NCBI RefSeq assembly: GCF_900215205.1
Contig: NZ_OBDY01000009.1
Location: forward strand, 186,001 to 250,000
Length of the DNA: 64,000 nt
DNA from: Paractinoplanes atraurantiacus
GTDB lineage: Bacteria; Actinomycetota; Actinomycetes; Mycobacteriales; Micromonosporaceae
Reading direction: 5' to 3'
Shown here: positions 42,301 through 50,445 of the stretch, piece after piece
Numbering within the stretch: the stretch's first letter is position 1
How the letters are laid out: each line of letters opens with the position of its first letter
Position numbers and translations under genes: made by a program
Notes under the pieces: model-generated
Told to the model about the DNA's origin: nothing
The model's database searches: none
The model's input: the letters and a program-made list of their open reading frames with translations, nothing else

Positions 42301-42315
42301 CCGGCCACTGGCCGG
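42301..42315 (-). terminator. Small hairpin after response regulator gene
   Basis: ccggcca-c-tggccgg is a perfect 7-bp inverted repeat 15 bp beyond the stop (42331) of the leftward response regulator gene. It could end that transcript, though the stem is short. Confidence 0.35.
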
Positions 42316-42330
42316 TTAGCGCACGCCGTG

Positions 42331-43047
42331 TCAGACCAGGCCGGCGTCGTGAACGAGGAGGGCTACTTGGACGCGGTTGTTCAGCTCGAGCTTGATCAGC
42401 AGGCGGGACACATGCGCCTTCACCGTGGCCACGGACATGTGCAGGCCGGCGGAGATCTCCGCGTTCGACTGCCCCTGCCCGAGCGCCAGCGCGACGTCCC
42501 GCTCCCGCTCACTGAGCCGGTCGAGCCGTTGCGCGGCCCGAACCTGCGACGGTTGAGCCGGTGCCGCCACGTGCGCGATCAACTGCCGTGTCACTGTGGG
42601 TGACAGCATCGCCTCACCCTGCGCGACCCGCCGAACCGCCCGCAGGATCTCGGCCGGCGGCGTGTCCTTGAGCAGGAACCCGCTGGCCCCCGCCCGCAGG
42701 GCCCGCAACACGTACTCGTCCGCGTCGAAGGTCGTCAACACGATCACTTCGGGCGCCCCGGCACGCCGCCGCAACGTCTCAGTCGCCGCCAGCCCATCGA
42801 CCCGGGGCATCCGAATGTCCATCAGCACCACGTCCGGCCGATGCGCCGCCACGGCCCCCGGCACTTCCGCCCCGTCGGAGGCTTCACCCACGACAGCCAC
42901 GTCACCGGCGGCCGACAGGATCATCGTCAGCCCCGCCCGGACAAGCGCATCGTCATCAACGATCAGCACCCGAACCGGCTCACCCACCGGCCCGCCCGCG
43001 CCGTCCCCCAACGGTTCCGGCCTCTCGGGCCGGGTGGTCCCACTCAC
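42331..43047 (-). CDS. NarL/LuxR-type response regulator
   Basis: 238 aa with GTG start. The receiver domain has acidic residues in VLIVDDDALVRAG, phospho-acceptor Asp77 in VVLMDIRMPRVDG, the switch Thr in VIVLTTFDADEYV and Lys in GFLLKDTPPAEIL. The output is a LuxR-type HTH (LSERERDVALALGQGQSNAE, SVATVKAHVSRLLIKLEL). Its partner is the HisKA_3 kinase encoded at 43591, on the same strand but 543 bp upstream. The likely target is the divergent ABC transporter operon at 44954. Confidence 0.93.
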   Translation of the reverse strand: MSGTTRPERPEPLGDGAGGPVGEPVRVLIVDDDALVRAGLTMILSAAGDVAVVGEASDGAEVPGAVAAHRPDVVLMDIRMPRVDGLAATETLRRRAGAPEVIVLTTFDADEYVLRALRAGASGFLLKDTPPAEILRAVRRVAQGEAMLSPTVTRQLIAHVAAPAQPSQVRAAQRLDRLSERERDVALALGQGQSNAEISAGLHMSVATVKAHVSRLLIKLELNNRVQVALLVHDAGLV

Positions 43048-43157
43048 CGATGCGCTCCCCCACGTGCACGGCTACTGACGCCCTCACCCTAAGCGGTCGC
43101 CGAGGGCCACACAGACCAGCGGTGTCGGCACCGGCCCTTCCGCAACCTCCCGAACGA

Positions 43158-43262
43158 GCCGTCGTGGCCCAGTGCTTCCACTACCTGCACACCGCGTACG
43201 AGGGCGGCTCCGCGATGCTCGCCGGCGCCGCCCACGGCTGGTTCCTGAGCCACCGCCGCTGA
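43158..43262 (+). pseudogene. 3' remnant of an unknown gene
   Basis: In this short frame every third base from 43158 to the TGA is G or C. It encodes AVVAQCFHYLHTAYEGGSAM then LAGAAHGWFLSHRR. Upstream of 43158 the bias is lost and nothing gene-like continues the frame. It therefore looks like the last ~34 codons of a lost gene, or a tiny gene from GTG 43164. The family is not recognised. Confidence 0.4.
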
Positions 43263-43297
43263 GCCGTCTTGCCGCATCGGCCGGAGAGGCCCCACAG

Positions 43298-43531
43298 CAC
43301 GGCCGCCGCCGCTGAGCCAACCGCCAACACCGATCAGGGCGCCCCCGCACGGCCGCCGCCGTTGAGCCGACGGCCCCGCACAGCCGCCGCCGTTGAGCCG
43401 ACGGCCCCGCACAGCCGCCGCCGTTGAGCCGACGGCCCCGCACAGCCGCCGCCGTTGAGCCGACGGCCCCGCACGGCCGGCGCCGTTGGGCCGGCTGCCC
43501 CAGCACGGTCCGCGCCGTTGGGCCGGCTGCC
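43298..43531. repeat. 31-bp tandem repeat between response regulator and kinase genes
   Basis: Four near-identical 31-bp units begin at 43347, 43378, 43409 and 43440. Each has the core gccgccgccgttgagccgac. A diverged unit precedes them (43298), and two diverged units with ccgttgggccggctg follow (43471-43531). The unit length is not a multiple of three and the frames are full of Arg/Ala/Gly nonsense, so it is non-coding. There are no spacers, so it is not CRISPR. It fills most of the 543-bp gap from 43048 to 43590. Confidence 0.85.
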
Positions 43532-43590
43532 GACAACGGCCAGGATGGTCCCACGCAGGGGGGCACCGGTCAAAGCGGCGGGTGGCCGGG

Positions 43591-44823
43591 TCAAGAGGGC
43601 CAGGGGAGCCAGGCGGTGAGGGCGAACTGGTTGTCGGGAGTGCGGCCGTGTTTCAGGTGGCCGCCGGCCAGGGTGGCTCGCTCGGTGAGGCCGATCAGGC
43701 CGGTGCCCGTGCCGGGAATGGCTACTGACGGGTTGAGCAGCGGCCACGGGTTGCGGATGTCGATGGTCAGGCCGTCGCCGACGGCACCGTCGACGGCTAC
43801 GTCGACCGTTGTGCCGGGGGCGTGCTTGCGGGCGTTCGTCAGGCCCTCCTGGACGATGCGGTAGGCCGTGCGGCCGGTTCCGTCCGGCACGGTGGCGGGC
43901 TCGATGCGTACATCCAAGCGGACCTTGACCCCCGCCGAGCGCGACTCGTCGGCCAGGGCGGGCAGCGCACCGAGCGTGGGCTGCGGCGGCTCGGGCGTGC
44001 CCTCAGGACTCTCGGCGCGCAGCACGCCGATCACCTCGCGCAGGTCCTGCAGCGCCTGATGGGCACTGGCCCGGATGACGCCGGCGGCGGTCGCCACGTC
44101 TTGCGGCGCCGCGTCGGGGCGGATCTCGAGCGCGCCCGCGTGCAGGCTGAGCAGCGAGATGCGGTGGGCGAGGACGTCGTGCATCTCGCGCGCGATCCGG
44201 TTGCGCTCGAGCGAGCGCGCCTGGGCGACGCGCAGCTGCTGCTCCGACTCGGCGCGCTCGGCCCGGTCGCGCAGCGACCGCACCAGCTGGCGCCGGGACC
44301 GGACCACCATGCCCCACAGGCAGACGATCACGATGAAGACCACGCCCCACGCCATCGTCTCCCAGTAGGGCCGATCGGCCTCGGGCCGCAGCAGCGGGAA
44401 GGCGGCGTTGGTCAGCACCGCCGCGCCGGCGAACACCGCCATGATCGCGAACCGGCGGTGCACCGCCACCGTGAACAGCATGATCATGCAGGTGATGGCC
44501 GCGGCGACCGTGAACAACGAGGTCACCGCGCTGAAGACGGCCAGCGGAATCAGCCAGCGACCCCGCCGCCACCAGAGACCGAGCGCCGCGATGGTGCCGA
44601 CGGCGAAGTCGAGCCAGATCAGCCAGGTGGGCGCCGCGTCCCACTCCGGCACCACGCTCGGGTGCTCCCGCAACAGGTCGATCGTGACGAGCAGCGTGAA
44701 ACCGTAGCCGAGGACGAAGCAGAGGAGGTCGACCACCCAGTCGCGGGTGGACCGGCGGGCCGGCACTGCCGACTCGAGCCCGGCCGGCAACAGCCACTGG
44801 TACTCCGGCTTCAGCTGTCTCAC
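43591..44823 (-). CDS. HisKA_3-type sensor histidine kinase
   Basis: 410 aa from GTG 44823 (VRQLKPEYQWLLPAG). Four to five TM helices lie between residues ~30 and 175, with no large extracellular domain, so it is an intramembrane-sensing type. The dimerisation/phosphoacceptor motif ERNRIAREMHDVLAHR places the phospho-His at 215. The ATPase has N-box EGLTNARKHAPG and G-box GTGLIGLTERATLAGG. It is paired with the NarL-type regulator at 42331. It is divergent from an ABC transporter operon, a common arrangement for sensing of envelope stress or peptides. Very long same-strand open frame upstream is not coding. Confidence 0.93.
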   Translation of the reverse strand: MRQLKPEYQWLLPAGLESAVPARRSTRDWVVDLLCFVLGYGFTLLVTIDLLREHPSVVPEWDAAPTWLIWLDFAVGTIAALGLWWRRGRWLIPLAVFSAVTSLFTVAAAITCMIMLFTVAVHRRFAIMAVFAGAAVLTNAAFPLLRPEADRPYWETMAWGVVFIVIVCLWGMVVRSRRQLVRSLRDRAERAESEQQLRVAQARSLERNRIAREMHDVLAHRISLLSLHAGALEIRPDAAPQDVATAAGVIRASAHQALQDLREVIGVLRAESPEGTPEPPQPTLGALPALADESRSAGVKVRLDVRIEPATVPDGTGRTAYRIVQEGLTNARKHAPGTTVDVAVDGAVGDGLTIDIRNPWPLLNPSVAIPGTGTGLIGLTERATLAGGHLKHGRTPDNQFALTAWLPWPS

Positions 44824-44860
44824 AAAGCCGACTTTACGAGCAGTCGCGGGCCGGCCGATA

Positions 44861-44893
44861 CCTACCAAAGTAGGTGTGCGGGCCCTACCAAGG
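44861..44893. promoter_or_regulatory. Direct repeats CCTACCAARG, candidate response-regulator sites
   Basis: cctaccaaag (44861-44870) and cctaccaagg (44884-44893) are direct repeats 23 bp apart, start to start. The first is part of an inverted repeat acctac-caaa-gtaggt. They lie in the divergent region between the kinase gene (start 44823) and the ABC ATPase gene (start 44954). NarL-type regulator binding is inferred. Confidence 0.55.
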
Positions 44894-44953
44894 TTTCGCG
44901 CCGGCGACCTCCGGCCGAAGCGCTCATCCGGTCGGCGCCGCCACGCTGGAAGC

Positions 44954-45853
44954 ATGATCACGGTCGAACATCTCACCAAGAGGTACGGCAACCACCCCGC
45001 CGTCGACAACGTGTCGTTCTCCTGCGAGCCGGGCACGGTGACCGGCTTCCTCGGTCCGAACGGCGCGGGCAAGTCGACCACCATGCGCATGATCTGCGGC
45101 CTGACCCCTCCGACGGCCGGAACGGCCACCGTGAGCGGCGTCCCGTACCGGCGGCTCGGCAACCCCGGCCGCCACGTCGGGGTCCTGCTCGACGCTTCCG
45201 CCCAGCACGCCGGGCGGACCGGCCGTGAGGTGCTCAGCCTGGCCGCGCTCACGATGGGCGTCGACACCCGCGAGGTGCCCCGCACGCTGGACCGGGTCGG
45301 GCTCAACGCGACGGCCGCCAAGCGCCGGGTCCGTGCGTACTCGCTCGGCATGCGCCAGCGGCTCGGCCTGGCCCTGGCCCTGCTGGGCGACCCGGCCGTG
45401 CTGATCCTGGACGAGCCGGCGAACGGCCTCGACCCGGAGGGCATCTTCTGGATGCGCGGCCTGCTGCGCGATTTCGCCGACCGCGGCGGCACCGTGCTGC
45501 TCTCGTCCCACCTGCTGCGCGAGGTCGAGGCGGTGGCCGACCACCTGGTGGTGATCGGCGGCGGCCGCGTCGTCGCCCAGGGCGACAAGGCCGAGCTGCT
45601 CGCCGCGACCGGCACGCTGGTCCGGGCGCTCGACCCGGCCGCGCTCGACCTGGTGCTCAAGCGCGCCGGCCTGGCCGGGACGAAGACGACCGACGGGGGC
45701 GTTGTCGTCCAGGCCGGCGCAGAGATCATCGGGCGGGCCGCGGCGGATGCCGGGCTCGTCCTGCTCGAACTGCGCCCGGCCGGCAGCGGCGGCCTGGAGC
45801 AGATGTTCCTCACCCTGACCGCCGGTGATTCCGTGAAGGAGGCCGTCCGATGA
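44954..45853 (+). CDS. ABC transporter ATP-binding protein
   Basis: 299 aa from ATG 44954. Walker A is GPNGAGKST (residues 34-42), the signature motif YSLGMRQRLGLALALL and Walker B AVLILDEPANGLDPEG with the H-switch SSHLLREVEAV. The C-terminal extension of ~80 aa is typical of drug/bacitracin/lantibiotic export ATPases. It is coupled by an ATGA overlap to the permease gene that follows. With the kinase and regulator next door it probably forms a stress-inducible export module. Confidence 0.95.
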   Translation: MITVEHLTKRYGNHPAVDNVSFSCEPGTVTGFLGPNGAGKSTTMRMICGLTPPTAGTATVSGVPYRRLGNPGRHVGVLLDASAQHAGRTGREVLSLAALTMGVDTREVPRTLDRVGLNATAAKRRVRAYSLGMRQRLGLALALLGDPAVLILDEPANGLDPEGIFWMRGLLRDFADRGGTVLLSSHLLREVEAVADHLVVIGGGRVVAQGDKAELLAATGTLVRALDPAALDLVLKRAGLAGTKTTDGGVVVQAGAEIIGRAAADAGLVLLELRPAGSGGLEQMFLTLTAGDSVKEAVR

Positions 45854-46632
45854 CCGCCGTGCTGGAGAACACGCCGCAGCTCGAGCAGGCGAGCACCCGG
45901 CCGGTGCCGATCGGCCGGCTCACCATGATCGAGCTGCGGAAGCTGGCCGACACCCGGGCCGGGCTGTGGCTGCTCATCGTGATCGCTTTCGCCACGGCCG
46001 CCACCTCGGCCATCATGATCGGCTGGGCGCCCGACGAGGAGCAGACGTTCCAGGGCTTCTTCGAGTTCGGTTTGCTGCCCTCGGCCGTCCTCCTGCCGGT
46101 GCTGGGCATCCTGTCCATGACGGGCGAGTGGTCGCAGCGCACCGCGCTGACCACCTTCACCCTGGTGCCGGCGCGCGGCCGGGTGATCGCCGCCAAGCTG
46201 ATCGCCGGGGTGCTGATCGCGATCGCGTCGACCGCGGCGGCGCTGGCGCTCAGCGCCGTGGCGAACCTGCTGGGCGCGGCCTTCGGCGGCGACGGCTCCT
46301 GGAGCATCGACGGCTCGGTGATCTGGCAGGGCGTGGCCCTGCAGGTGATCTTCGTCCTGATGGGCATCGGCTTCGGCGCCCTGCTGTTGAACACCCCGCT
46401 GGCGATCGTGGCGTTCTTCGCGGTGCCGATGGTCTGGTCGATCCTCGGCGGGACGATCAAGGCTCTCAAGACCGCGGCCGAGTGGATCGACATCAACACC
46501 ACGACGACGGCCATGTCGGAGCCGGCCATGACCTCCGGCGAATGGGCCCGGGTCGCCGTGTCCGCCGCGGTCTGGGTGGTGGTGCCGCTGGCCCTCGGTG
46601 TGTGGCGCGTCCTGCGCCGCGAGGTCTCGTAA
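45850..46632 (+). CDS. ABC-2-type permease
   Basis: A 260-aa membrane subunit with helices at about 39-56, 72-91, 110-137, 158-178, 185-200 and 233-252, and the segment FFEFGLLPSAVLLPVLGILS followed by TGEWSQRTALTTFTLVPARG, which is usual in bacitracin/lantibiotic-type ABC-2 permeases. It works with the preceding ATPase, whose TGA overlaps this ATG. The exported substrate is unknown. Confidence 0.92.
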   Translation: MTAVLENTPQLEQASTRPVPIGRLTMIELRKLADTRAGLWLLIVIAFATAATSAIMIGWAPDEEQTFQGFFEFGLLPSAVLLPVLGILSMTGEWSQRTALTTFTLVPARGRVIAAKLIAGVLIAIASTAAALALSAVANLLGAAFGGDGSWSIDGSVIWQGVALQVIFVLMGIGFGALLLNTPLAIVAFFAVPMVWSILGGTIKALKTAAEWIDINTTTTAMSEPAMTSGEWARVAVSAAVWVVVPLALGVWRVLRREVS

Positions 46633-46665
46633 CCGGCCGCCGGCCGGGCGGAGGTACCGTGGCTC

Positions 46666-46932
46666 ATGCCCATCGGTGCCCAGCCGCCCGGCCGTCGCGG
46701 CACGGTCGATCAGCCCTACAGCGCGCTGAACCTGCGGCTCATCCTGGCCGCTTTCGGTTTCGTCGTGTGCACGGTGCTGGCGATCCTGCTCTTCCGCGCG
46801 GGCTGGACGGTGCCGGGCTGGCTGTTGCTGGCCTGGGCCGTGGCGGCGGTGGTCGACATGGTCGTCGTGCAGCTGCGCCGCCGGGCCCGCCGCCGCGCCG
46901 AGGGCGACCGCGACCACTCCGTCTTCGAATAG
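46666..46932 (+). CDS. Small membrane protein (DUF6343-like)
   Basis: An 88-aa protein with a polar N-terminus (DQPYSALNLRLILAAFGF), two TM helices (about 24-44 and 49-68) and an Arg-rich cytoplasmic tail RRRARRRAEGDRD. The 'YSALxLRLxLAxFG' start resembles the actinobacterial DUF6343 family (from memory). It is 33 bp after the ABC permease gene, so it may belong to the same transcript. Function unknown. Confidence 0.65.
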   Translation: MPIGAQPPGRRGTVDQPYSALNLRLILAAFGFVVCTVLAILLFRAGWTVPGWLLLAWAVAAVVDMVVVQLRRRARRRAEGDRDHSVFE

Positions 46933-46990
46933 GCCCCGCGCGGTCTCACCGAATCGCCGTATGTTGCCGGTCCAACCGGCGCCTGACGGG

Positions 46991-46996
46991 TAGCGT
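46991..46996 (+). promoter_or_regulatory. -10 box TAGCGT before metallopeptidase gene
   Basis: TAGCGT ends 8 nt before ATG 47005. No ribosome-binding site is visible, so a leaderless or near-leaderless transcript is likely. Confidence 0.5.
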
Positions 46997-47004
46997 CCCT
47001 TTTC

Positions 47005-49086
47005 ATGGACCGCGTCCGCTTTGCAGCCTTTGCGGTAATAGCCCTTCTCATCCCCTTGGCCGCCGCCCCCGGCCCAGCCCTGGCCGATAGGGATCACGCC
47101 CGCGCGGCCGCGGACGCCCGCGAGCTCAGCCGCACCCGCTTCACCCTCGGCGGGCGGGCGCTCCCGGAGAACCCCCGGTACCGGCCCCGGGCGAAACCTG
47201 AGGTGCGATCGCGGGCGGCGGTGCAGCCGAAGCCGACGCCGCCGGTGGGCACCGTGCGCGAGTGGGTAGGCCTCGACGACACCACGGGCAAGTTCTACAA
47301 CAAGAAGTACACGCTGCGAGCGGTCGGCCGGCACATCGAGGTCTGGGTCGCGCAGGACCTCGCCTTCCCGGCGGCGGACTGCCGCAAGGGCTCCGTGGAG
47401 ATCACCGATGCGCAGGTGGCCGACCTGATCGGCGAGTTCGACCGCAAGATCTATCCGCTGGAGACCGCCATCTTCAGCACGCCACCCAGCCGCGACGGCA
47501 CCAAAGCGACGGCGACCGGCGATTTCACCGGCGACGGCGACAAGACGGTCACCCTCGTCGACAACGTCCGCGACGCGAACTTCTTCACCTTTCCCAAGGC
47601 CGTCACCTACACCGCCGGCTTCTTCACGCCGCAGCTCAACGAGCTTTTCGACCGCAACGTCATGACCATCGACGCGTACGACTGGAAGCACCGCCTGGGC
47701 GCGGAACCGGCCGATGACCCGACCACCGACCTGTGCACGAGCCGGCCCGCCCGGCCGCGGATGTACGAGTCGACATTCGCCCACGAGTGGCAGCACCTGC
47801 TCGAGTATTACGCCGACCCACAGGAGGCCAAGTGGCTCAACGAAGGGCTGGCCGATTTCGCGCAGACCCTCGTCGGTTACGTGGACGCGCGCTCCAAGGT
47901 CGACGAGCCGGGCAACGACACGCACATCATGTGCTTCCAGGGGTTCGGCACGGTCAAGACCAAGTACAACGCGAACCCGCGCGACTGCGGCGGCCCGCAG
48001 AACTCGCCGAATCTGTGGGACGAGGGCACGCCCAGCGAGGTGCTGGCCGATTACGGCCTCGTCTATGAGCTCATGCTCTATCTGCGCGACCGCTTCGGCC
48101 TGCGCACGATCTCGGTGCTGCATCGCGACGGGATCCGCCAGGGCATGGCCGCGATCCAGGCCGCGCTGCCGACCGGTGTGCCCCTCTACGAGGTGATGCA
48201 CGACTTCCAGACGATGACGCTGGTCGACCGGATCGCCGGGGAGCCCGGCGGCAAGGTGATCGGCATGGCGGCCGAGAAGGTCACGGCGAAGAGCTTGAGA
48301 TCGACGGTCAACCTCGACAACAAGACCGCGTACGCCGAACCCGGGGCGGCACCGAACGGCGCGGATTACGTGCCGTTGCCGACTCCCGTGCGCTCGCTCA
48401 GCTTCGCCGGGGCGGCACACCTGCCGCCGCTGCCGACGGGCTGGACGGTGGCCGGGAAGACGCTTTTCTCCGGCAACACCAACGACCTCGACTCGCACGC
48501 CGTCCGGGCGGTCACCATCCCGGCCGGCAAGCCGGCGCTGACGCTGGAGACCTCCTACGCGCTGGAGGACCGATACGACTACGGCTATGTGACAGTGTCG
48601 ACGGACGGCGGGCGCACCTACATGGCGCTGCGCGGTGACCGCACGAGCGTCGGGCCGCTGGGTTTCGGGATCACCGGGGCGAGCAACGGTGTGGTCACCG
48701 CGAGGTACGACCTCACCTCGTACGCCGGAAAGAAGGTCCTCCTGGGTCTGCGGTTTGTGACCGACGCGGGCGGGGGCCGGGGCGGATGGCGGATCGGCAC
48801 CATCACGCTGGGCGGGCGGACGCTCAGCGACGGCTCCACCCTGGACGGATGGACCTCGCCCACGTCGATCAGGCCCATGGCGGTGCACAACTGGCACGTG
48901 CGGCTCGTCGGGCTCGGCCAGGACCGGGTGGAGATCGTGGCGCCGGACGAGTTCGCGCGGCTCTCCTCCTATCCGCAGGTGGTCGCGATCGTGTCGTACG
49001 ACGAGCCGACCGAGAAGATCAAGCAGTACGCGCCGTATCGCCTCACGGTGAACGGCGTGCTTCAGCCGGGCGGCAGTAAGCCGTAG
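47005..49086 (+). CDS. Secreted HEXXH zinc metallopeptidase
   Basis: A 693-aa protein with a Sec signal peptide (FAAFAVIALLIPLAAAPGPALA, cleavage near 27) and a basic pro-region (~28-80). The zinc site is FAHEWQHLLEYYADP, with His260, Glu261 and His264, and the third ligand is probably Glu280 in LNEGLADF. The catalytic domain spans ~85-400. The C-terminal ~250 residues form a beta-sandwich (YVTVSTDGGRTYMAL, VLLGLRFVTDAGGG) like the immune-inhibitor-A/M6 accessory domain. It is probably a secreted protease; specificity is unknown. The last 25 bp overlap the convergent cyclase gene. Confidence 0.88.
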   Translation: MDRVRFAAFAVIALLIPLAAAPGPALADRDHARAAADARELSRTRFTLGGRALPENPRYRPRAKPEVRSRAAVQPKPTPPVGTVREWVGLDDTTGKFYNKKYTLRAVGRHIEVWVAQDLAFPAADCRKGSVEITDAQVADLIGEFDRKIYPLETAIFSTPPSRDGTKATATGDFTGDGDKTVTLVDNVRDANFFTFPKAVTYTAGFFTPQLNELFDRNVMTIDAYDWKHRLGAEPADDPTTDLCTSRPARPRMYESTFAHEWQHLLEYYADPQEAKWLNEGLADFAQTLVGYVDARSKVDEPGNDTHIMCFQGFGTVKTKYNANPRDCGGPQNSPNLWDEGTPSEVLADYGLVYELMLYLRDRFGLRTISVLHRDGIRQGMAAIQAALPTGVPLYEVMHDFQTMTLVDRIAGEPGGKVIGMAAEKVTAKSLRSTVNLDNKTAYAEPGAAPNGADYVPLPTPVRSLSFAGAAHLPPLPTGWTVAGKTLFSGNTNDLDSHAVRAVTIPAGKPALTLETSYALEDRYDYGYVTVSTDGGRTYMALRGDRTSVGPLGFGITGASNGVVTARYDLTSYAGKKVLLGLRFVTDAGGGRGGWRIGTITLGGRTLSDGSTLDGWTSPTSIRPMAVHNWHVRLVGLGQDRVEIVAPDEFARLSSYPQVVAIVSYDEPTEKIKQYAPYRLTVNGVLQPGGSKP

Positions 49087-49799
49087 ATCAACGCGGTCGA
49101 GCCGGAGCCGGCCTTGTTGATCTGGCCGCCGCAGAGGATGTAGGCGCCCGTCGGCGGAAGCTCGGCGAGGTTGGCCAGCACCTCCAGACTGATTCGATGC
49201 TCCTGATAGACCAGACGGGAGACCGCGAGACCACTGTCGCGGCCAGGGTCGGGACCGAAGGTGTCGGTCCCCGTGCCGCCCCGGCGACCCAGCCGGCCCG
49301 TGTCGATCAGCCAGCGCACCGTCGCCAAGGCGAAGCCGGGCTGATGAAGCACGCCGTCGGCATCGCGGTTGAGGAAGGCCTCCGTGCCCCATCGCTGCTC
49401 CCAACCGGTCCAGATGATCACCATCGACTCGTCCGGGATGCGGCCGTGGCGTCGCTCCCACTCCTCGACATCGGCGATCGTCACCTCGTAGTCCGCGTCG
49501 CGGGCGCACTGCTCCCGCACGTCGATCCGCACCGCCGGCAGACATAGGTCCTCCAGGTCGAGATCGTCGGCCAGCGGATGGCCGGGACTGAAATGGCCGG
49601 GCGCGCCCCAATGGGTGCCGGTGTGCTCCGCCTCGCTGACGAAGCGCATGTAGAAGCCGTCCTCCGCGATGGTGGCCACGGTCTCGAGCTCGAAGGCCGG
49701 GTCGCCGGGATAGACGACAGTGGTCTCCGGGTCGTTGACATGGGACAGGCTGATCAGTCGGGGTGGCACCCAACGGTCGGCGGCTCGGGTCATGCGCAC
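49062..49799 (-). CDS. Cyclase-family (kynurenine-formamidase-like) hydrolase with altered metal motif
   Basis: A 245-aa member of the PF04199 cyclase family. The fold is clear from ISLSHVNDPETTVVYPGDP and MVIIWTGWEQRWG. The metal-binding motif normally HxGTHxDxPxH reads HTGTHWGAPGH here, with His59, His63 and His69 present but the Asp replaced by Gly65. Catalytic activity on formyl-kynurenine or cyclic amides may thus be changed. It overlaps the convergent peptidase gene by 25 bp. A large inverted repeat lies directly upstream of its start, shared with the divergent MerR-VIT/VWA operon. Confidence 0.85.
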   Translation of the reverse strand: MRMTRAADRWVPPRLISLSHVNDPETTVVYPGDPAFELETVATIAEDGFYMRFVSEAEHTGTHWGAPGHFSPGHPLADDLDLEDLCLPAVRIDVREQCARDADYEVTIADVEEWERRHGRIPDESMVIIWTGWEQRWGTEAFLNRDADGVLHQPGFALATVRWLIDTGRLGRRGGTGTDTFGPDPGRDSGLAVSRLVYQEHRISLEVLANLAELPPTGAYILCGGQINKAGSGSTALIYGLLPPG

Positions 49800-49802
49800 A
49801 CA

Positions 49803-49829
49803 TTGACACTGTCACGATGACAGTGTCAA
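49803..49829. promoter_or_regulatory. Large inverted repeat operator, divergent promoter
   Basis: The perfect 12-bp arms ttgacactgtca and tgacagtgtcaa are separated by cga. Each arm is itself a near-palindrome TGACA-N-TGTCA, so the site holds two stacked 11-bp dyads. TTGACA at both outer ends also matches a -35 box. It sits between the starts at 49799 and 49840 and is probably bound by the MerR-like protein encoded next to it. Confidence 0.75.
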
Positions 49830-49839
49830 ACTCTTTGGC

Positions 49840-50445
49840 ATGTGGACGATCGACGAGCTGGTGGAGCGGGTACGTGAGGCCTTGGCGGCCGAATATCCCG
49901 GCGCGCCCAACGCCCGCGTCCGCAGCCTGCCCGATCGGCGGGCGATCCGGTGGTACACGACGATCGGACTGGTCGACAAGCCGCTGGGCATGCGCGGGCG
50001 CACCGCGCTCTACGGTCCCCGTCACCTGCAACAGCTGGTGGCCATCAAGCGCCGGCAGGCGCAGGGCCAGAGCCTCGCGCAGATCCAGGCCGACTTCGTG
50101 TGGATCACCCCTGAGGCCTTACGTGAGGCCGCCCAGGTCCCCGAGCACCTGCTTAACGAGGTCGACGGCATTCCACCCGACCCCGTCGGAGAGGCTCGCA
50201 CCCGTTTCTGGGCCGACCCGGCCGCCCCGGCGCCACAGCCCCCGGCGATCGTCGCCGCGGCGACGGATCGCGCGCCACGCCCGGTGACCGCTTATCCGGT
50301 CAACGGCGTAGCCCTCGGCGGCGGCGTCACGCTGCTCGTCCCGCATGCCCTGACCGACCGCGACCGCGACGACATCGCCGCTGTCGCCACTCCCCTGATC
50401 GAACTGCTCGCCGCCCGTGGCCTTATTGATGGGAGCTCCGCATGA
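49840..50445 (+). CDS. MerR-like winged-helix regulator
   Basis: A 201-aa protein. The N-terminal HTH (DELVERVREALAAEYPGAPN, then RRAIRWYTTIGLVDKPLGMR and LYGPRHLQQLVAIKRRQAQG) follows the MerR pattern of a first wing with 'RxIRxYxxxGL'. The 'QGxSLAQIQ' helix follows. The C-terminal part is Pro/Ala-rich and ends in LIELLAARGLIDGS, without Cys metal ligands. It is coupled by an ATGA overlap to the VIT/VWA gene and faces a 27-bp operator, so it most probably autoregulates this operon. Confidence 0.82.
   Translation: MWTIDELVERVREALAAEYPGAPNARVRSLPDRRAIRWYTTIGLVDKPLGMRGRTALYGPRHLQQLVAIKRRQAQGQSLAQIQADFVWITPEALREAAQVPEHLLNEVDGIPPDPVGEARTRFWADPAAPAPQPPAIVAAATDRAPRPVTAYPVNGVALGGGVTLLVPHALTDRDRDDIAAVATPLIELLAARGLIDGSSA

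Noticed and set aside
43298..43531. CRISPR array
   Set aside because: The 31-bp units are directly contiguous without unique spacers and no cas genes are nearby; it is a tandem repeat.
43591..50031. A continuous 2146-codon leftward frame
   Set aside because: Only 43591-44823 shows kinase motifs; the rest lies antisense to clear genes (ABC, peptidase) and is a high-GC artefact.
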